From Mailhella sp. (GTDB taxonomy: Bacteria > Desulfobacterota > Desulfovibrionia > Desulfovibrionales > Desulfovibrionaceae): a stretch of 24,560 bases of DNA. Position numbers and translations under genes: made by a program. The notes under the pieces were generated by a model, which saw only the letters and a program-made list of their open reading frames with translations, made no database searches and was not told the DNA's origin. Positions 1 through 8,238 of the stretch are shown one piece after another (the first letter of the stretch is position 1; each line of letters begins with the position of its first letter). The stretch is from positions 1 through 24,560 of the forward strand of contig JAHHTE010000013.1 of NCBI GenBank assembly GCA_020024815.1, written 5' to 3'.

Positions 1-20
1 AAGTTTTGTGGGGAGAGTTT

Positions 21-53
21 GAGAGGGAGAACTTTTTCAAAAGTTCCCCTCTC
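21..53. terminator. Hairpin beyond the symporter gene (possible terminator)
   Basis: Arms 21-27 and 47-53 (7 bp) and 29-35 and 40-46 (7 bp) pair perfectly around a TTCA loop, with A28 bulged. The hairpin lies 10 bp past the symporter stop codon. The minus-strand side has no T-tract after the stem, so it is not a textbook intrinsic terminator for that gene. It may instead stabilise the 3' end or be a dispersed palindromic element. Confidence 0.5.
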
Positions 54-63
54 AAGAAAAAGA

Positions 64-1269
64 TTATTCTTGTATTGGGTGCATATCGTTTTCAGCTTTG
101 GAAACAGCTAAAGCACCAGTTGCATCACCAAGAACGTTTAATGTGGTTCTCATCATATCAAGAATACGGTCAATACCTGCAATAAGGGCAATAGCTTCAA
201 GTGGGATACCTACTTGTGTAAATACCATTGAAATCATAATAACACCAGCACCAGGTACGCCCATTGTTCCAACGGATGCAAGAATAGCAATAAGAATAAT
301 AAGAAGTTGTTTATCAAAGGTTAAATCTATTCCAAAGAATGTTGCTGCAAAAATAGAGCAAACACCCATATAAATAGCAGTACCGTCCATATTTATTGTA
401 TTTCCAAGAGGAATCATAAAGCTAGATACAGGTTTTGATGCTCCAAGTTTTTGAACACTTTGAAGGTTACTTGAAAGGGCAGCAGCACTGGAAGCACTTG
501 AAAAAGCAATAAGAATTGTAGAGGTCATTTCATTAAGAAATTTACGAATAGTAATACCAGAATAGCGTACTAATGGAGTATAAATAACAACAACATGAAT
601 AAAACAAGCAACAAACATTACAAAAATAAGTTTAAGAAGTGGTAATAATACATCTGCACCATAAGTACCAACAGTAAAGGTAAGTAATCCAAAAACCCCA
701 ATAGGAGCATAATACATTACCATTGAGGTAAGTTTTAACATTGCTTCTGCAAAACTATCAAAAAATTGGTGTACATGATTATGTTTTGTTCCTAAAGAAC
801 TTACAGCAATACCAAGGAAAATAGCAAAGAAAATAATTTGAAGCATATTACCATCTGCCATTGCTTTAGCTGGATTTGTAGGAATAATTCCCATAAAAAC
901 AGAAAGAAGGGAAGGAGGATTTACACTAATAGTATTTTGTGTTGTTTGGGATATTTCAACACCGCTTCCTGGTTGTAAAATATTAGCAACTAAAAGACCA
1001 ATGCTTACAGCAAAAGCTGTTGTTACAGTATAATAAATCAAACTTTTTATAGCAATTTTACCAAGTCTACTTACATCACCAACTGCAGCTGCTCCTGCTA
1101 CTAATGTTGTAAAAACAAGAGGTACAACAAGCATTTTGATAAGTGAAATAAAAATATCACCTAAAGGTTTAAAGTAATCTGGGCTAATGCCAACATAGGA
1201 AATGAAAAGGCCGCAAAGACAACCAAGCAAGAGAGCTAGGAGCATTTGTGTGGTAAGGCTAATTTTCAC
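64..1269 (-). CDS. Dicarboxylate/amino acid:cation symporter (DAACS, GltP/DctA type)
   Basis: Inner-membrane secondary transporter of 401 residues, the usual length for bacterial GltP/GltT/DctA proteins. It imports acidic amino acids or C4-dicarboxylates with Na+ or H+. Visible family marks are the serine-rich hairpin-1 motif (257-265, SSASSAAAL), the NMDGT motif of TM7 (293-297), the hairpin-2 tip GVPGAG (337-342), and the TM8 run D367, D371, R374, N378. R374 matches the arginine that holds the substrate side-chain carboxylate in GltPh, so an acidic substrate is likely; neutral amino acid carriers lack it. The start is GTG at 1269, preceded by GAGG at 7 bp. It is last in the minus-strand cluster, 36 bp after mtnP. 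Glutamate, aspartate and succinate cannot be told apart from sequence. Confidence 0.93.
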   Translation of the reverse strand: MKISLTTQMLLALLLGCLCGLFISYVGISPDYFKPLGDIFISLIKMLVVPLVFTTLVAGAAAVGDVSRLGKIAIKSLIYYTVTTAFAVSIGLLVANILQPGSGVEISQTTQNTISVNPPSLLSVFMGIIPTNPAKAMADGNMLQIIFFAIFLGIAVSSLGTKHNHVHQFFDSFAEAMLKLTSMVMYYAPIGVFGLLTFTVGTYGADVLLPLLKLIFVMFVACFIHVVVIYTPLVRYSGITIRKFLNEMTSTILIAFSSASSAAALSSNLQSVQKLGASKPVSSFMIPLGNTINMDGTAIYMGVCSIFAATFFGIDLTFDKQLLIILIAILASVGTMGVPGAGVIMISMVFTQVGIPLEAIALIAGIDRILDMMRTTLNVLGDATGALAVSKAENDMHPIQE

Positions 1270-1305
1270 TGGTAACCTCGCTTTAATAAAATTGATGTAT
1301 AAAAA

Positions 1306-2058
1306 TTATAAATTTGCAATAAGGGGAATTACTTCTGCAAAAACATGTAAAACTTTTTTAGAGTTTTTAAGCATAACGTCTTCAATTTCTTCCCAAGTTA
1401 CAGGAGAAATATTTTCACGCCATGTATCATAATCTGTACTCATTGCTATTGTTGCATAAGGAATGCTTAATTCTGCAGCTAAAATAGCTTCTGGAGCAAC
1501 ACTCATATTAATAATATCAGCACCTAAAATTCTAAACATATGTGATTCTGCTCTAGTGGAAAATCTAGGTCCTTCAATAGTAACAACTGTTCCTTTATCA
1601 TGATATTCATATTTAAGCTTTTTGCAAACTTGAGCTAGAGCTTGACGCATTGATTCATTAAAAGGATCTGCAATATTTAAATGATTAATACCTTCATTAA
1701 AATTTTCATAAAAAGTTGTAATACGGTGTTTGGTAAAATCAATAAATTGATCAGGAATAACAAGATGTCCTGGATGAATTTCTTCACGTAATGAACCTAC
1801 TGCTGTACTACTTATTATATGTGTGCAACCAATTTCTTTTAATGCAGCAATATTTGCTCTATTATTTACTTGGCTTGGGGGAATTGTATGATCGTAACCA
1901 TGTCTTGAAAGAAAAGCTACTGGAATATCACCAAGTAAACCTTGTTTTATTGGAGAAGATGGTTTACCCCATTTTGTATTTACTTCACTAACAGTAATAT
2001 CTTGTATAAGGCTTGTTTTTTCAATACCACTACCACCAATAATAGCAATTTTAACCAT
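1306..2058 (-). CDS. mtnP: S-methyl-5'-thioadenosine phosphorylase
   Basis: Cytoplasmic enzyme that phosphorolyses methylthioadenosine (MTA, the by-product of polyamine synthesis and other SAM reactions) to adenine and methylthioribose-1-phosphate. The protein has 250 residues. Motifs are GGSG (8-11), the phosphate-site RHG (52-54), GPRFSTRAES (163-172), the ribose/methylthio-site NMSVAPE (184-190) and TDYD (208-211). The aspartates of TDYD match the adenine-recognising residues of human MTAP, which argues against an inosine-specific enzyme. ATG at 2058 has AGGAG at 7 bp. The first 8 bases overlap the end of the aldolase gene (ATGGTTAA), implying translational coupling. Its product is the substrate of MtnA, encoded two genes upstream. 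Confidence 0.93.
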   Translation of the reverse strand: MVKIAIIGGSGIEKTSLIQDITVSEVNTKWGKPSSPIKQGLLGDIPVAFLSRHGYDHTIPPSQVNNRANIAALKEIGCTHIISSTAVGSLREEIHPGHLVIPDQFIDFTKHRITTFYENFNEGINHLNIADPFNESMRQALAQVCKKLKYEYHDKGTVVTIEGPRFSTRAESHMFRILGADIINMSVAPEAILAAELSIPYATIAMSTDYDTWRENISPVTWEEIEDVMLKNSKKVLHVFAEVIPLIANL

Positions 2059-2737
2059 GTGTTTCTCCTTTTTGGCATTTTTTACAATGTAATTTTTTTA
2101 CTTCTTGTGTTAAAAAATTTAATTGAGATTCCACGTGCTCAATGCTTGTACCATAAATAATAACACCTTCGTTATGTCCTTGCATAACAATACTTGCTTC
2201 TAAAGGATATTGTTGTGCAAGTCTTTTTAAAGCTTGTGCCATTTCAATAGTACCATAAGGAATATCTTTTGCAGTAGAAAGACTATTATTTTTTATCATT
2301 GTATCAAAAATTATTTGATTATGAATATGCAAAATACATTGAATTTTGGGTGCAACTTGATAAATAGCTGCATGGGTCATTGTTTCAGAACTAGCAGGAA
2401 GAGGACCTATACTTTTAACTGTATTCTTTTCTATTAGTACAGAATGAACTAAAGTGTAACCATCAAGACCAAGCTCTCTTGCTCCACCTGTGGCACTAGC
2501 AGTTATAACAAAATTTTCTCCTATTCTATGGGATAAATTACCATAACCTATTCCATTTTCGTATATTCCAATAAGTTTTTGATTGTGAACTCGTGTTCTA
2601 AAAGTATCTAATTTTTGTATAACCTCTAGCATGTTAGAAGATAATGGTAAAGATTCACTATTCCAGATAGTTGTTGTATGCTCACAATGAAACTTTATAT
2701 ATCCGTCTTGGGGAAAAGTATCTTTTTTTTGCTGCAT
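2051..2737 (-). CDS. Class II aldolase/adducin-family enzyme, probably acting on methylthioribulose-1-phosphate
   Basis: Zinc-dependent class II aldolase fold, 228 residues. Visible are GNLS (66-69), a TASATGG stretch (79-85) where relatives have TPSG, SSE (116-118) supplying the likely catalytic glutamate E118, the HxH zinc pair H137/H139, and a third ligand H188 in QGHNEG. The gene sits between mtnA and mtnP, 2 bp after mtnA and overlapping mtnP by 8 bp, so the substrate is very probably the MtnA product 5-methylthioribulose-1-phosphate. Two known activities fit: cleavage to DHAP and methylthioacetaldehyde (Ald2 of the DHAP shunt), or dehydration (MtnB). Motifs alone do not separate them. 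No mtnC/W/X/D lies nearby, which favours the aldolase. An odd CxxC occurs near the C-terminus (218-221). ATG has AAGGA at 6 bp. Confidence 0.8.
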   Translation of the reverse strand: MQQKKDTFPQDGYIKFHCEHTTTIWNSESLPLSSNMLEVIQKLDTFRTRVHNQKLIGIYENGIGYGNLSHRIGENFVITASATGGARELGLDGYTLVHSVLIEKNTVKSIGPLPASSETMTHAAIYQVAPKIQCILHIHNQIIFDTMIKNNSLSTAKDIPYGTIEMAQALKRLAQQYPLEASIVMQGHNEGVIIYGTSIEHVESQLNFLTQEVKKLHCKKCQKGETHG

Positions 2738-2739
2738 TA

Positions 2740-3870
2740 TTATTCCTTAAATTTTATTGCTTCAGGAAAAAGTTTTAGAATAGCTTCTTCATTTGCTGAA
2801 CAAATACCTCTTTCTGTAATAAGCCCAGTAATAAATTTTTGTGGAGTTACATCAAAAGCATAATTAATAGCTTTTGTTGTTTGAGGACAAATTCGTACTT
2901 CTTGTATTTGTTGTTTTCCTTCATTATCTTGAAAACAACCTGTTATGTACTCTGTTTCATGTCCTGATCTTTCTTCAATAATTATTTCTTTTATTCCATT
3001 TGAAATAGAGAAATCAAAAGTAGAAGAAGGGAAAGCCACATAAAAAGGTATATTATTATCAAAAGCTGCAAGAGCTTTTAAATATGTACCTATTTTATTT
3101 GCAACATCACCATTTCTTGTTACTCTATCAGCACCAACAATAACAAGGTCAATCATATTATGTTGCATTAAATGTCCACCAACATTGTCAGCAATAAGAG
3201 TGTGGGGAACATGGTGTTCGCTAAGTTCAAAAGCAGTTAAACTTGCTCCTTGATTGCGGGGGCGTGTTTCATCAACAAAAACATGGACAGGTATATTTTC
3301 ATCAAAAGCAGCATATACTGGAGATAGGGCAGAACCATAATCAGTAAAAGCTAACCACCCAGCATTACAATGTGTTAGGATATTAACAGGTTTACCATTT
3401 TTTTTCTTAGCTATTTCTGCTATGATTTTTTTCCCATGTTCGCCAATTTTATAACAAAAATTAATATCTTCTTGTGCAATGGCTAAAGCTTGTTCACGTA
3501 ACATTGGAAGAGCTTTTTCAAAACAATATTCTTGCCAAATTATTGTTTGTTTTTCCAATGCATAGGAAAGATTTTTTGCAGTTGGTCTTGTTTGTAAAAT
3601 ATCATTACAAGCATTTTTCATATATTCTTGCCATGAATATTTTACTTGTTTTGCAAAATCTTTTGCTGCAACATAAACGCCATAAGCTGCAGTAACACCA
3701 ATTAAGCCTGCACCACGAACTTGCATAGATGAAATTGCATGACAAACATCTTTGTAAGTAGAAAGAGTTACTATATTGAAAGAAAAGGGAAGAGCTGTTT
3801 GGTCAATAATTTGAAGCTCATCATTTTCATTAAGCCATATTGTTGTATAGTGTTTATTATTAATATTCAT
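2740..3870 (-). CDS. mtnA: S-methyl-5-thioribose-1-phosphate isomerase
   Basis: Aldose-ketose isomerase that converts methylthioribose-1-phosphate to methylthioribulose-1-phosphate, the step after MtnP. The 376 residues are close to family length. It shows the RGAGLIGVTAAYG substrate loop (52-64), the THCNAG motif with catalytic cysteine C168 (166-171), the ETRPRNQGASLTAFEL stretch (201-216), and the GADR motif with catalytic aspartate D248 (247-250). These separate MtnA from eIF2B and from other sugar-phosphate isomerases of the same fold. The start lies 1 bp past the stop of the AMIN gene (TAATATG) with no clear Shine-Dalgarno sequence, so translation probably depends on coupling with the gene upstream. 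Confidence 0.95.
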   Translation of the reverse strand: MNINNKHYTTIWLNENDELQIIDQTALPFSFNIVTLSTYKDVCHAISSMQVRGAGLIGVTAAYGVYVAAKDFAKQVKYSWQEYMKNACNDILQTRPTAKNLSYALEKQTIIWQEYCFEKALPMLREQALAIAQEDINFCYKIGEHGKKIIAEIAKKKNGKPVNILTHCNAGWLAFTDYGSALSPVYAAFDENIPVHVFVDETRPRNQGASLTAFELSEHHVPHTLIADNVGGHLMQHNMIDLVIVGADRVTRNGDVANKIGTYLKALAAFDNNIPFYVAFPSSTFDFSISNGIKEIIIEERSGHETEYITGCFQDNEGKQQIQEVRICPQTTKAINYAFDVTPQKFITGLITERGICSANEEAILKLFPEAIKFKE

Positions 3871-3871
3871 A

Positions 3872-4819
3872 TTATTTAAAAACTAATTGGTATTTTCTAT
3901 TATGAATTCTATATAACAAAGAAGATGTTACAGGAGTTTTAAGGTCAAATACAATACGAGTTTTATCTTGCTGTGTATTGGAACGTATTTCTTTAACCAT
4001 TCTATTACTAATAAGTCTTGGAAGTTTGATAATCCAACTTCCTTCAATATCTACAACAACTCTATCAGGGTTTTGTAAACGGAAGGTTTTGGGTTTTATA
4101 GGTTTATCCCCTTCTAATACTAAACCTACTTGATTTCCGTCCATTAAAAGTTGTGCATAGATAATAGTATTTGCATTTTTTTTAGGAGCTAAAATAACTT
4201 GTGTTTTTAGAGCATCTTTTACAAAAGGAACAGGAAGTTTATCTTGTAAAATTATTGTATCTTCTTTGTTGTCTTCTTTAACTTCTTTTTTTTCTGTTAT
4301 AGTTATTTCTTGTTTTGGTTCTATTTCATTATTGATAAGTTGTTCTTGTTTTATTTCATTTTCTGCTATTGGTGTAATAGTATTTATTGCATTATCTTCT
4401 TTTTCTAAAGGAATAAGTTCTTGTTGTTGAAAAGAATTATCAACAAGAGTTTCTTCCTTTTTTTGTTCTTCAAGTTTTTCTTGTTTTTTTTGCTCTATAA
4501 AAGATTGAAGACTTTCTGTTTTCTCTGTTTGAGTTGTATAGCTAGGGGAAACTTCTTTTTCGTCTTTTGGAAGTGGTGGGCTTGTAATTTCTGTTGTATT
4601 AGAATTTGCATTAAATACTAAAGCATTTGTTGAATCTAAAGGTGGATTTTTTGATAGAGGTAAAGAATTTGTATCATTTAATGCTGTTGCGTCTTGTTCT
4701 TCTAAATCTATTTGTGTAATTTCTGTTTTTGGAGTTGGGCTTGTAAATACGTACCCAATGCAAATAACAAAAAGTAGTGTAACAAAGCCAGACATAATAA
4801 GAACCATGTTTTTTTTCAT
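3872..4819 (-). CDS. AMIN-domain protein, membrane-anchored
   Basis: A 315-residue protein in three parts. An N-terminal membrane segment (about 5-25, after three lysines/asparagine) acts as anchor or uncleaved signal. A long linker rich in E, K, Q, N and T (about 30-200) is probably disordered. A C-terminal AMIN-like domain (about 218-314) contains the typical RLQNPDRVVVDIEG stretch and a closing strand ending in VFK. AMIN domains target periplasmic proteins such as AmiC to septal peptidoglycan or to secretin machinery. No amidase or other catalytic domain follows here. The likely place is the periplasm, tethered to the inner membrane. ATG has GGAG at about 8 bp and lies 15 bp after the TPR gene, so the two may work together. 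The exact role is not recognised. Confidence 0.72.
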   Translation of the reverse strand: MKKNMVLIMSGFVTLLFVICIGYVFTSPTPKTEITQIDLEEQDATALNDTNSLPLSKNPPLDSTNALVFNANSNTTEITSPPLPKDEKEVSPSYTTQTEKTESLQSFIEQKKQEKLEEQKKEETLVDNSFQQQELIPLEKEDNAINTITPIAENEIKQEQLINNEIEPKQEITITEKKEVKEDNKEDTIILQDKLPVPFVKDALKTQVILAPKKNANTIIYAQLLMDGNQVGLVLEGDKPIKPKTFRLQNPDRVVVDIEGSWIIKLPRLISNRMVKEIRSNTQQDKTRIVFDLKTPVTSSLLYRIHNRKYQLVFK

Positions 4820-4834
4820 TATTTATCTCCTTTT

Positions 4835-6331
4835 TTATTTGTTCATTGCTTTTCTGCGTAAACATTCTTTTATAATAAAAGAGAGTTTTTGGGCAGGAAT
4901 AAGATCTTGTTCTAATTGTAATGTTTTATCAATAAAATCATTTGCTTGTTCAAATCTATTTAATTCAAAATATAAACGTGCTACATTAAAAAAAGCATGG
5001 CTATCATCAGGACTAAGTTTAGTACAGCGTATAGCTGCAGCAAGAGCAATATCATGAAGGTTTAATTTCCGAAGTTGAATAGCAAAGTCTGTAAATGTAT
5101 GTTTATGAGCAGGAACAAAAGCTGCATCTTTATTTATTAGCATGTGAAATTGTTTTCTAGCAAGATTACGTTTTAAAGAATTCCAATGGTTTAAACTCAT
5201 TTGAAATTCTGCTCGTATTTGATTATCAAGTCTTTTTGCTTTTTCAGATAATGATGTTGCAGATTTATTTCCTTTTGCTTGTAATAAAACTTCACCAGAA
5301 TTTTCTTCTTCTGTTGTTGTTTCAATTACATTGTTAACTGCGTCATTATTGCTTTCAATTTCTGTTATAACATCTTCTATTTCAATAGCAAAAGGTTGAT
5401 CATCAACTTCTTGATTTGTTATAGATTCTTTTGGTAATGTTGTAAGATTTTTGTTATTAAGAATTTCACTTTTTGTTTGAGAAGTTATAGGACTTGGTTT
5501 TACAGAAGAATTTCTAATGGGAATAAGGTTTTTATTAGGTGTATTTTGAGCTTTTTCTACTTTTTTTAAAATAGAATCAAATCCAAATTTTTCTGTACTA
5601 AATTTTTCATCATAAGGATTTTGATCAGAAACAGCATGGCTATCGGAATGACGAACATTAGGTAAATAATTTGAGTCTTGGTTCTTCTTAGGTTTTGGTT
5701 GTGATACAGAAAGTGAAATTTTTGTTTTTTCACTTTGTGCTTTCTTTTTAGCCATTATTTCTTCTTTACTAAAATATTGGCTATTAAGATTTATTTTAAA
5801 ATCTTGTTGAGAAAGAGTTTGTTTAGATTCTTCTTGTTTATCTGTTTTATTTTGTTTTATTGCATTAATTGATTGTTCATTTGAAGATTGTTTTTTTATT
5901 TCAATTTCTGTGTTGGTTTCTTTTTCTTCAATGGTCTGTTGAGAAACATTTTTTTGATCTATTGTTTGATTTTTTGCTTTTTCAATATTTTCTTTTTTTT
6001 GTTTCATTAAAGCATTATAAGCTGCTTTAATTTTTTCTGGGTCAGAGTTTTTATCAGTAGTATTTTCTTTTTCTGTAAGATTTTTAATATTTCTATTAAT
6101 ATTAAGGTCTGAATTAGGATTTTTTACTTTTCTAAAGTTAATACCAAAGTAAATAGAACTGATTTGATATTGTTCCTTTGTTACAATATTATCTTCATCT
6201 AATTTTTGAATAAGATAATTCTTTTCACCATTTTTAAGATATACATTCCAAAGAGCAGGCTCACCAGTAGGAGTTGCCTTTTTGCTTGGTGCACTACCAG
6301 AAAAAACGCCAATAAAAGTATAACCAACCAT
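4835..6331 (-). CDS. TPR-containing protein with long low-complexity centre
   Basis: A 498-residue protein with no recognised function. Residues 1-70 form a compact, ordered-looking head without a signal peptide. About 75-365 is low-complexity sequence rich in K, N, Q, E, S and T. About 370-498 is helical and reads as tetratricopeptide-like repeats; the clearest is near 445-480, with the A-x-L-Y-F and N-R-F-E-Q-A pattern. TPR tails usually hold protein partners. ATG at 6331 lies 20 bp past the fhs stop. The only purine-rich block (AGAGG) is about 13-14 bp away, so initiation may be weak or coupled. It is followed 15 bp later by the AMIN gene, which has a similar low-complexity linker, so the two may form a functional pair. 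Confidence 0.7.
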   Translation of the reverse strand: MVGYTFIGVFSGSAPSKKATPTGEPALWNVYLKNGEKNYLIQKLDEDNIVTKEQYQISSIYFGINFRKVKNPNSDLNINRNIKNLTEKENTTDKNSDPEKIKAAYNALMKQKKENIEKAKNQTIDQKNVSQQTIEEKETNTEIEIKKQSSNEQSINAIKQNKTDKQEESKQTLSQQDFKINLNSQYFSKEEIMAKKKAQSEKTKISLSVSQPKPKKNQDSNYLPNVRHSDSHAVSDQNPYDEKFSTEKFGFDSILKKVEKAQNTPNKNLIPIRNSSVKPSPITSQTKSEILNNKNLTTLPKESITNQEVDDQPFAIEIEDVITEIESNNDAVNNVIETTTEEENSGEVLLQAKGNKSATSLSEKAKRLDNQIRAEFQMSLNHWNSLKRNLARKQFHMLINKDAAFVPAHKHTFTDFAIQLRKLNLHDIALAAAIRCTKLSPDDSHAFFNVARLYFELNRFEQANDFIDKTLQLEQDLIPAQKLSFIIKECLRRKAMNK

Positions 6332-6350
6332 AAAAAATCAAAAAACCTCT

Positions 6351-8117
6351 TTAGAAAATACCGTAAACTTTTCCAGTTTCTGTGTTAACATCAATTCTTT
6401 TAAAGCCAGGATTAGATCCAGTTCCAGGCATAAGGCTAATATCCCCAGCAACTGGAACTATAAATCCAGCTCCACCATAGTAAAGAGCATCTTTTATTTG
6501 CAAAGTCCAGTCTTGTGGAACACCTTTTAATTTAGGATTATCTGATAAAGAAAGGCTTGTTTTAACCATACACATACCTAGCTGGTTAATATTTTCTTCT
6601 TTTTCAAATTTTTGTAATTTTTCTTTTGCAAGAGAAGATAGTTCAATATCCCTTGCACCATATACTTCTTTTGCAATTATTGAAACACGTTCAATAAGAG
6701 GGGTATTCCATGTATAAAGTGGTTTAAAGTTATGTTTATCTTCACAAGCATCAATAACAGCATCTGCAAGTTCTAATGCACCTTCACCACCTTTTTCCCA
6801 GTGATTAGAGATAGCCACACGAACGCCATCATTTTCACATAATTCTTTAATTTTTTGAATTTCTGCTTTTGTATCAGTTATAAATGCATTAATACAAACA
6901 ACTGGTTTTATGCCTGATTTTTTAACTATATTAATATGATGAAGAAGGTTTTGTGTGCCTTTTTCAACAAAAGCAACATTTTCTTGATTATACTCTTCTG
7001 GCATAGGACGACCTGTAATAAATTCAGGTGCTCCACCATGACTTTTTAATGCACGAACAGTGGCGACAATAACAACAGCATCAGGAGTAAGTCCACTATA
7101 ATGGCATTTTAAATTCCACATTTTTTCATATCCAATATCAGCACCAAAACCTGATTCTGTAATATGATAATCATTGAGTTTTAAAGAAACTTTATCAGCA
7201 ATAATAGAGCTTTGTCCAATGGAAATATTGGCAAATGGTCCAGCATGAACAAAAACAGGTTGTCCTTCAAGAGTTTGAATAAGATTTGGCTTTATTGCAT
7301 CTAAAAGCCAAGCAGTCATAGCTCCATCAACTTCTAAATCATGTGTTGTTATTGCTTTGCCATTTCTATCGTATGCAACAATGATTTTTCCCATTCTTTC
7401 GCGTAAATCTTTTAAATCTGTGCAAATAGCTAAAATACCCATAATTTCAGAAGCAACGGCAATATGAAAATGAGATTCCATTGTAAAACCATCTTTTGTT
7501 CCACCAAGACCTATAATAATATTTCTTAATGCTTGGCAACAAAAATCAATAACAAAACCCATATTAACGCGTTTTGGGTCAATATTTAAACGTGGTGTTT
7601 TACTGAGGCGTAAAAGTGTTTCATCATCATAATTACGTTCATGTTGCATACGTGCTGTAAGAGCAGTCATAGCAAGATTGTGTGCATTACTTACTGCATT
7701 AATATCACCAGTAAAACCTAAAGAATATTGTGTGAGTGGAATACATTGAGAAAGTCCTCCACCAGCAGCCGAACCTTTAGTTCCCATTGTTGGTCCACCT
7801 GATGGTTGACGAATGGCAGCAGCGGCTTTTTTTCCTCTTTTTCCAAGACCTTGTAAAAGACCTATGGTTGTTGTTGATTTTCCTTCACCAAGTGGGGTTG
7901 GAGTGATGGAAGTAACAGCAATATATTTTCCATTTGGAGTATTTTTGTGTCGTTGTAATACATGTTGAAAGTCAATTTTTCCCATATAATGGCCATAAGG
8001 AAGAAGTTCCTTAGGTTCAAGCTTGAGATTTTCCCCAAGTTCTGTAATTGTAAGCATTGATTTTTCAAAATATTCGGCAATTTCCCAGTCTGCCATTTTA
8101 CCTGGAACTATATTCAT
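6351..8117 (-). CDS. fhs: Formate-tetrahydrofolate ligase
   Basis: ATP-dependent ligase that makes 10-formyl-tetrahydrofolate from formate and tetrahydrofolate in cytoplasmic one-carbon metabolism. With this start it has 588 residues. It shows the P-loop TPTPLGEGKSTT (72-83), the KGSAAGGG and FTGDINAV stretches, FVHAGPFANIS, SGFGADIG and the VRALKSHGG region. The usual REPSLGP motif is RQPSGGP here (103-109), which marks a divergent subfamily. The ATG at 8117 was chosen because it has AGGA at 6 bp and the protein then begins just before a conserved DWEIAE stretch. Two further upstream in-frame ATGs (8159 and 8141) have no Shine-Dalgarno sequence. It is first in the minus-strand cluster. Confidence 0.95.
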   Translation of the reverse strand: MNIVPGKMADWEIAEYFEKSMLTITELGENLKLEPKELLPYGHYMGKIDFQHVLQRHKNTPNGKYIAVTSITPTPLGEGKSTTTIGLLQGLGKRGKKAAAAIRQPSGGPTMGTKGSAAGGGLSQCIPLTQYSLGFTGDINAVSNAHNLAMTALTARMQHERNYDDETLLRLSKTPRLNIDPKRVNMGFVIDFCCQALRNIIIGLGGTKDGFTMESHFHIAVASEIMGILAICTDLKDLRERMGKIIVAYDRNGKAITTHDLEVDGAMTAWLLDAIKPNLIQTLEGQPVFVHAGPFANISIGQSSIIADKVSLKLNDYHITESGFGADIGYEKMWNLKCHYSGLTPDAVVIVATVRALKSHGGAPEFITGRPMPEEYNQENVAFVEKGTQNLLHHINIVKKSGIKPVVCINAFITDTKAEIQKIKELCENDGVRVAISNHWEKGGEGALELADAVIDACEDKHNFKPLYTWNTPLIERVSIIAKEVYGARDIELSSLAKEKLQKFEKEENINQLGMCMVKTSLSLSDNPKLKGVPQDWTLQIKDALYYGGAGFIVPVAGDISLMPGTGSNPGFKRIDVNTETGKVYGIF

Positions 8118-8180
8118 AAAATCCTCATAGTCAATTTTCATTGAGCGAAAACTTAACATAATTATTAAAAATAATCTAGC

Positions 8181-8209
8181 TTGTTAATTAAGGAAATTTT
8201 GGGTATAAG
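8181..8209 (+). promoter_or_regulatory. Sigma-70-like promoter for tamA
   Basis: TTGTTA (8181-8186), 17 bp, TATAAG (8204-8209), about 30 bp before the tamA ATG and inside the divergent fhs/tamA gap. The predicted transcript start is near 8216. In such AT-rich DNA a chance match is possible. Confidence 0.45.
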
Positions 8210-8238
8210 AAAGGAAATTCATATAATATGGAATAATA

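Noticed and set aside
98..373. Plus-strand open frame opposite the symporter
   Set aside because: It is antisense to a well-conserved transporter, has biased composition and no ribosome site; the same applies to the other short open frames opposite mtnP, mtnA, the aldolase, AMIN and tamB.
4421..4621. Plus-strand phenylalanine/leucine-rich open frame
   Set aside because: It is the complement of the K/E/Q-rich AMIN linker, an expected artefact of low-complexity coding sequence.
8118..8159. Longer starts for fhs (8159, 8141)
   Set aside because: Neither has a ribosome site, while ATG 8117 has AGGA at 6 bp and gives the N-terminus expected for the family.
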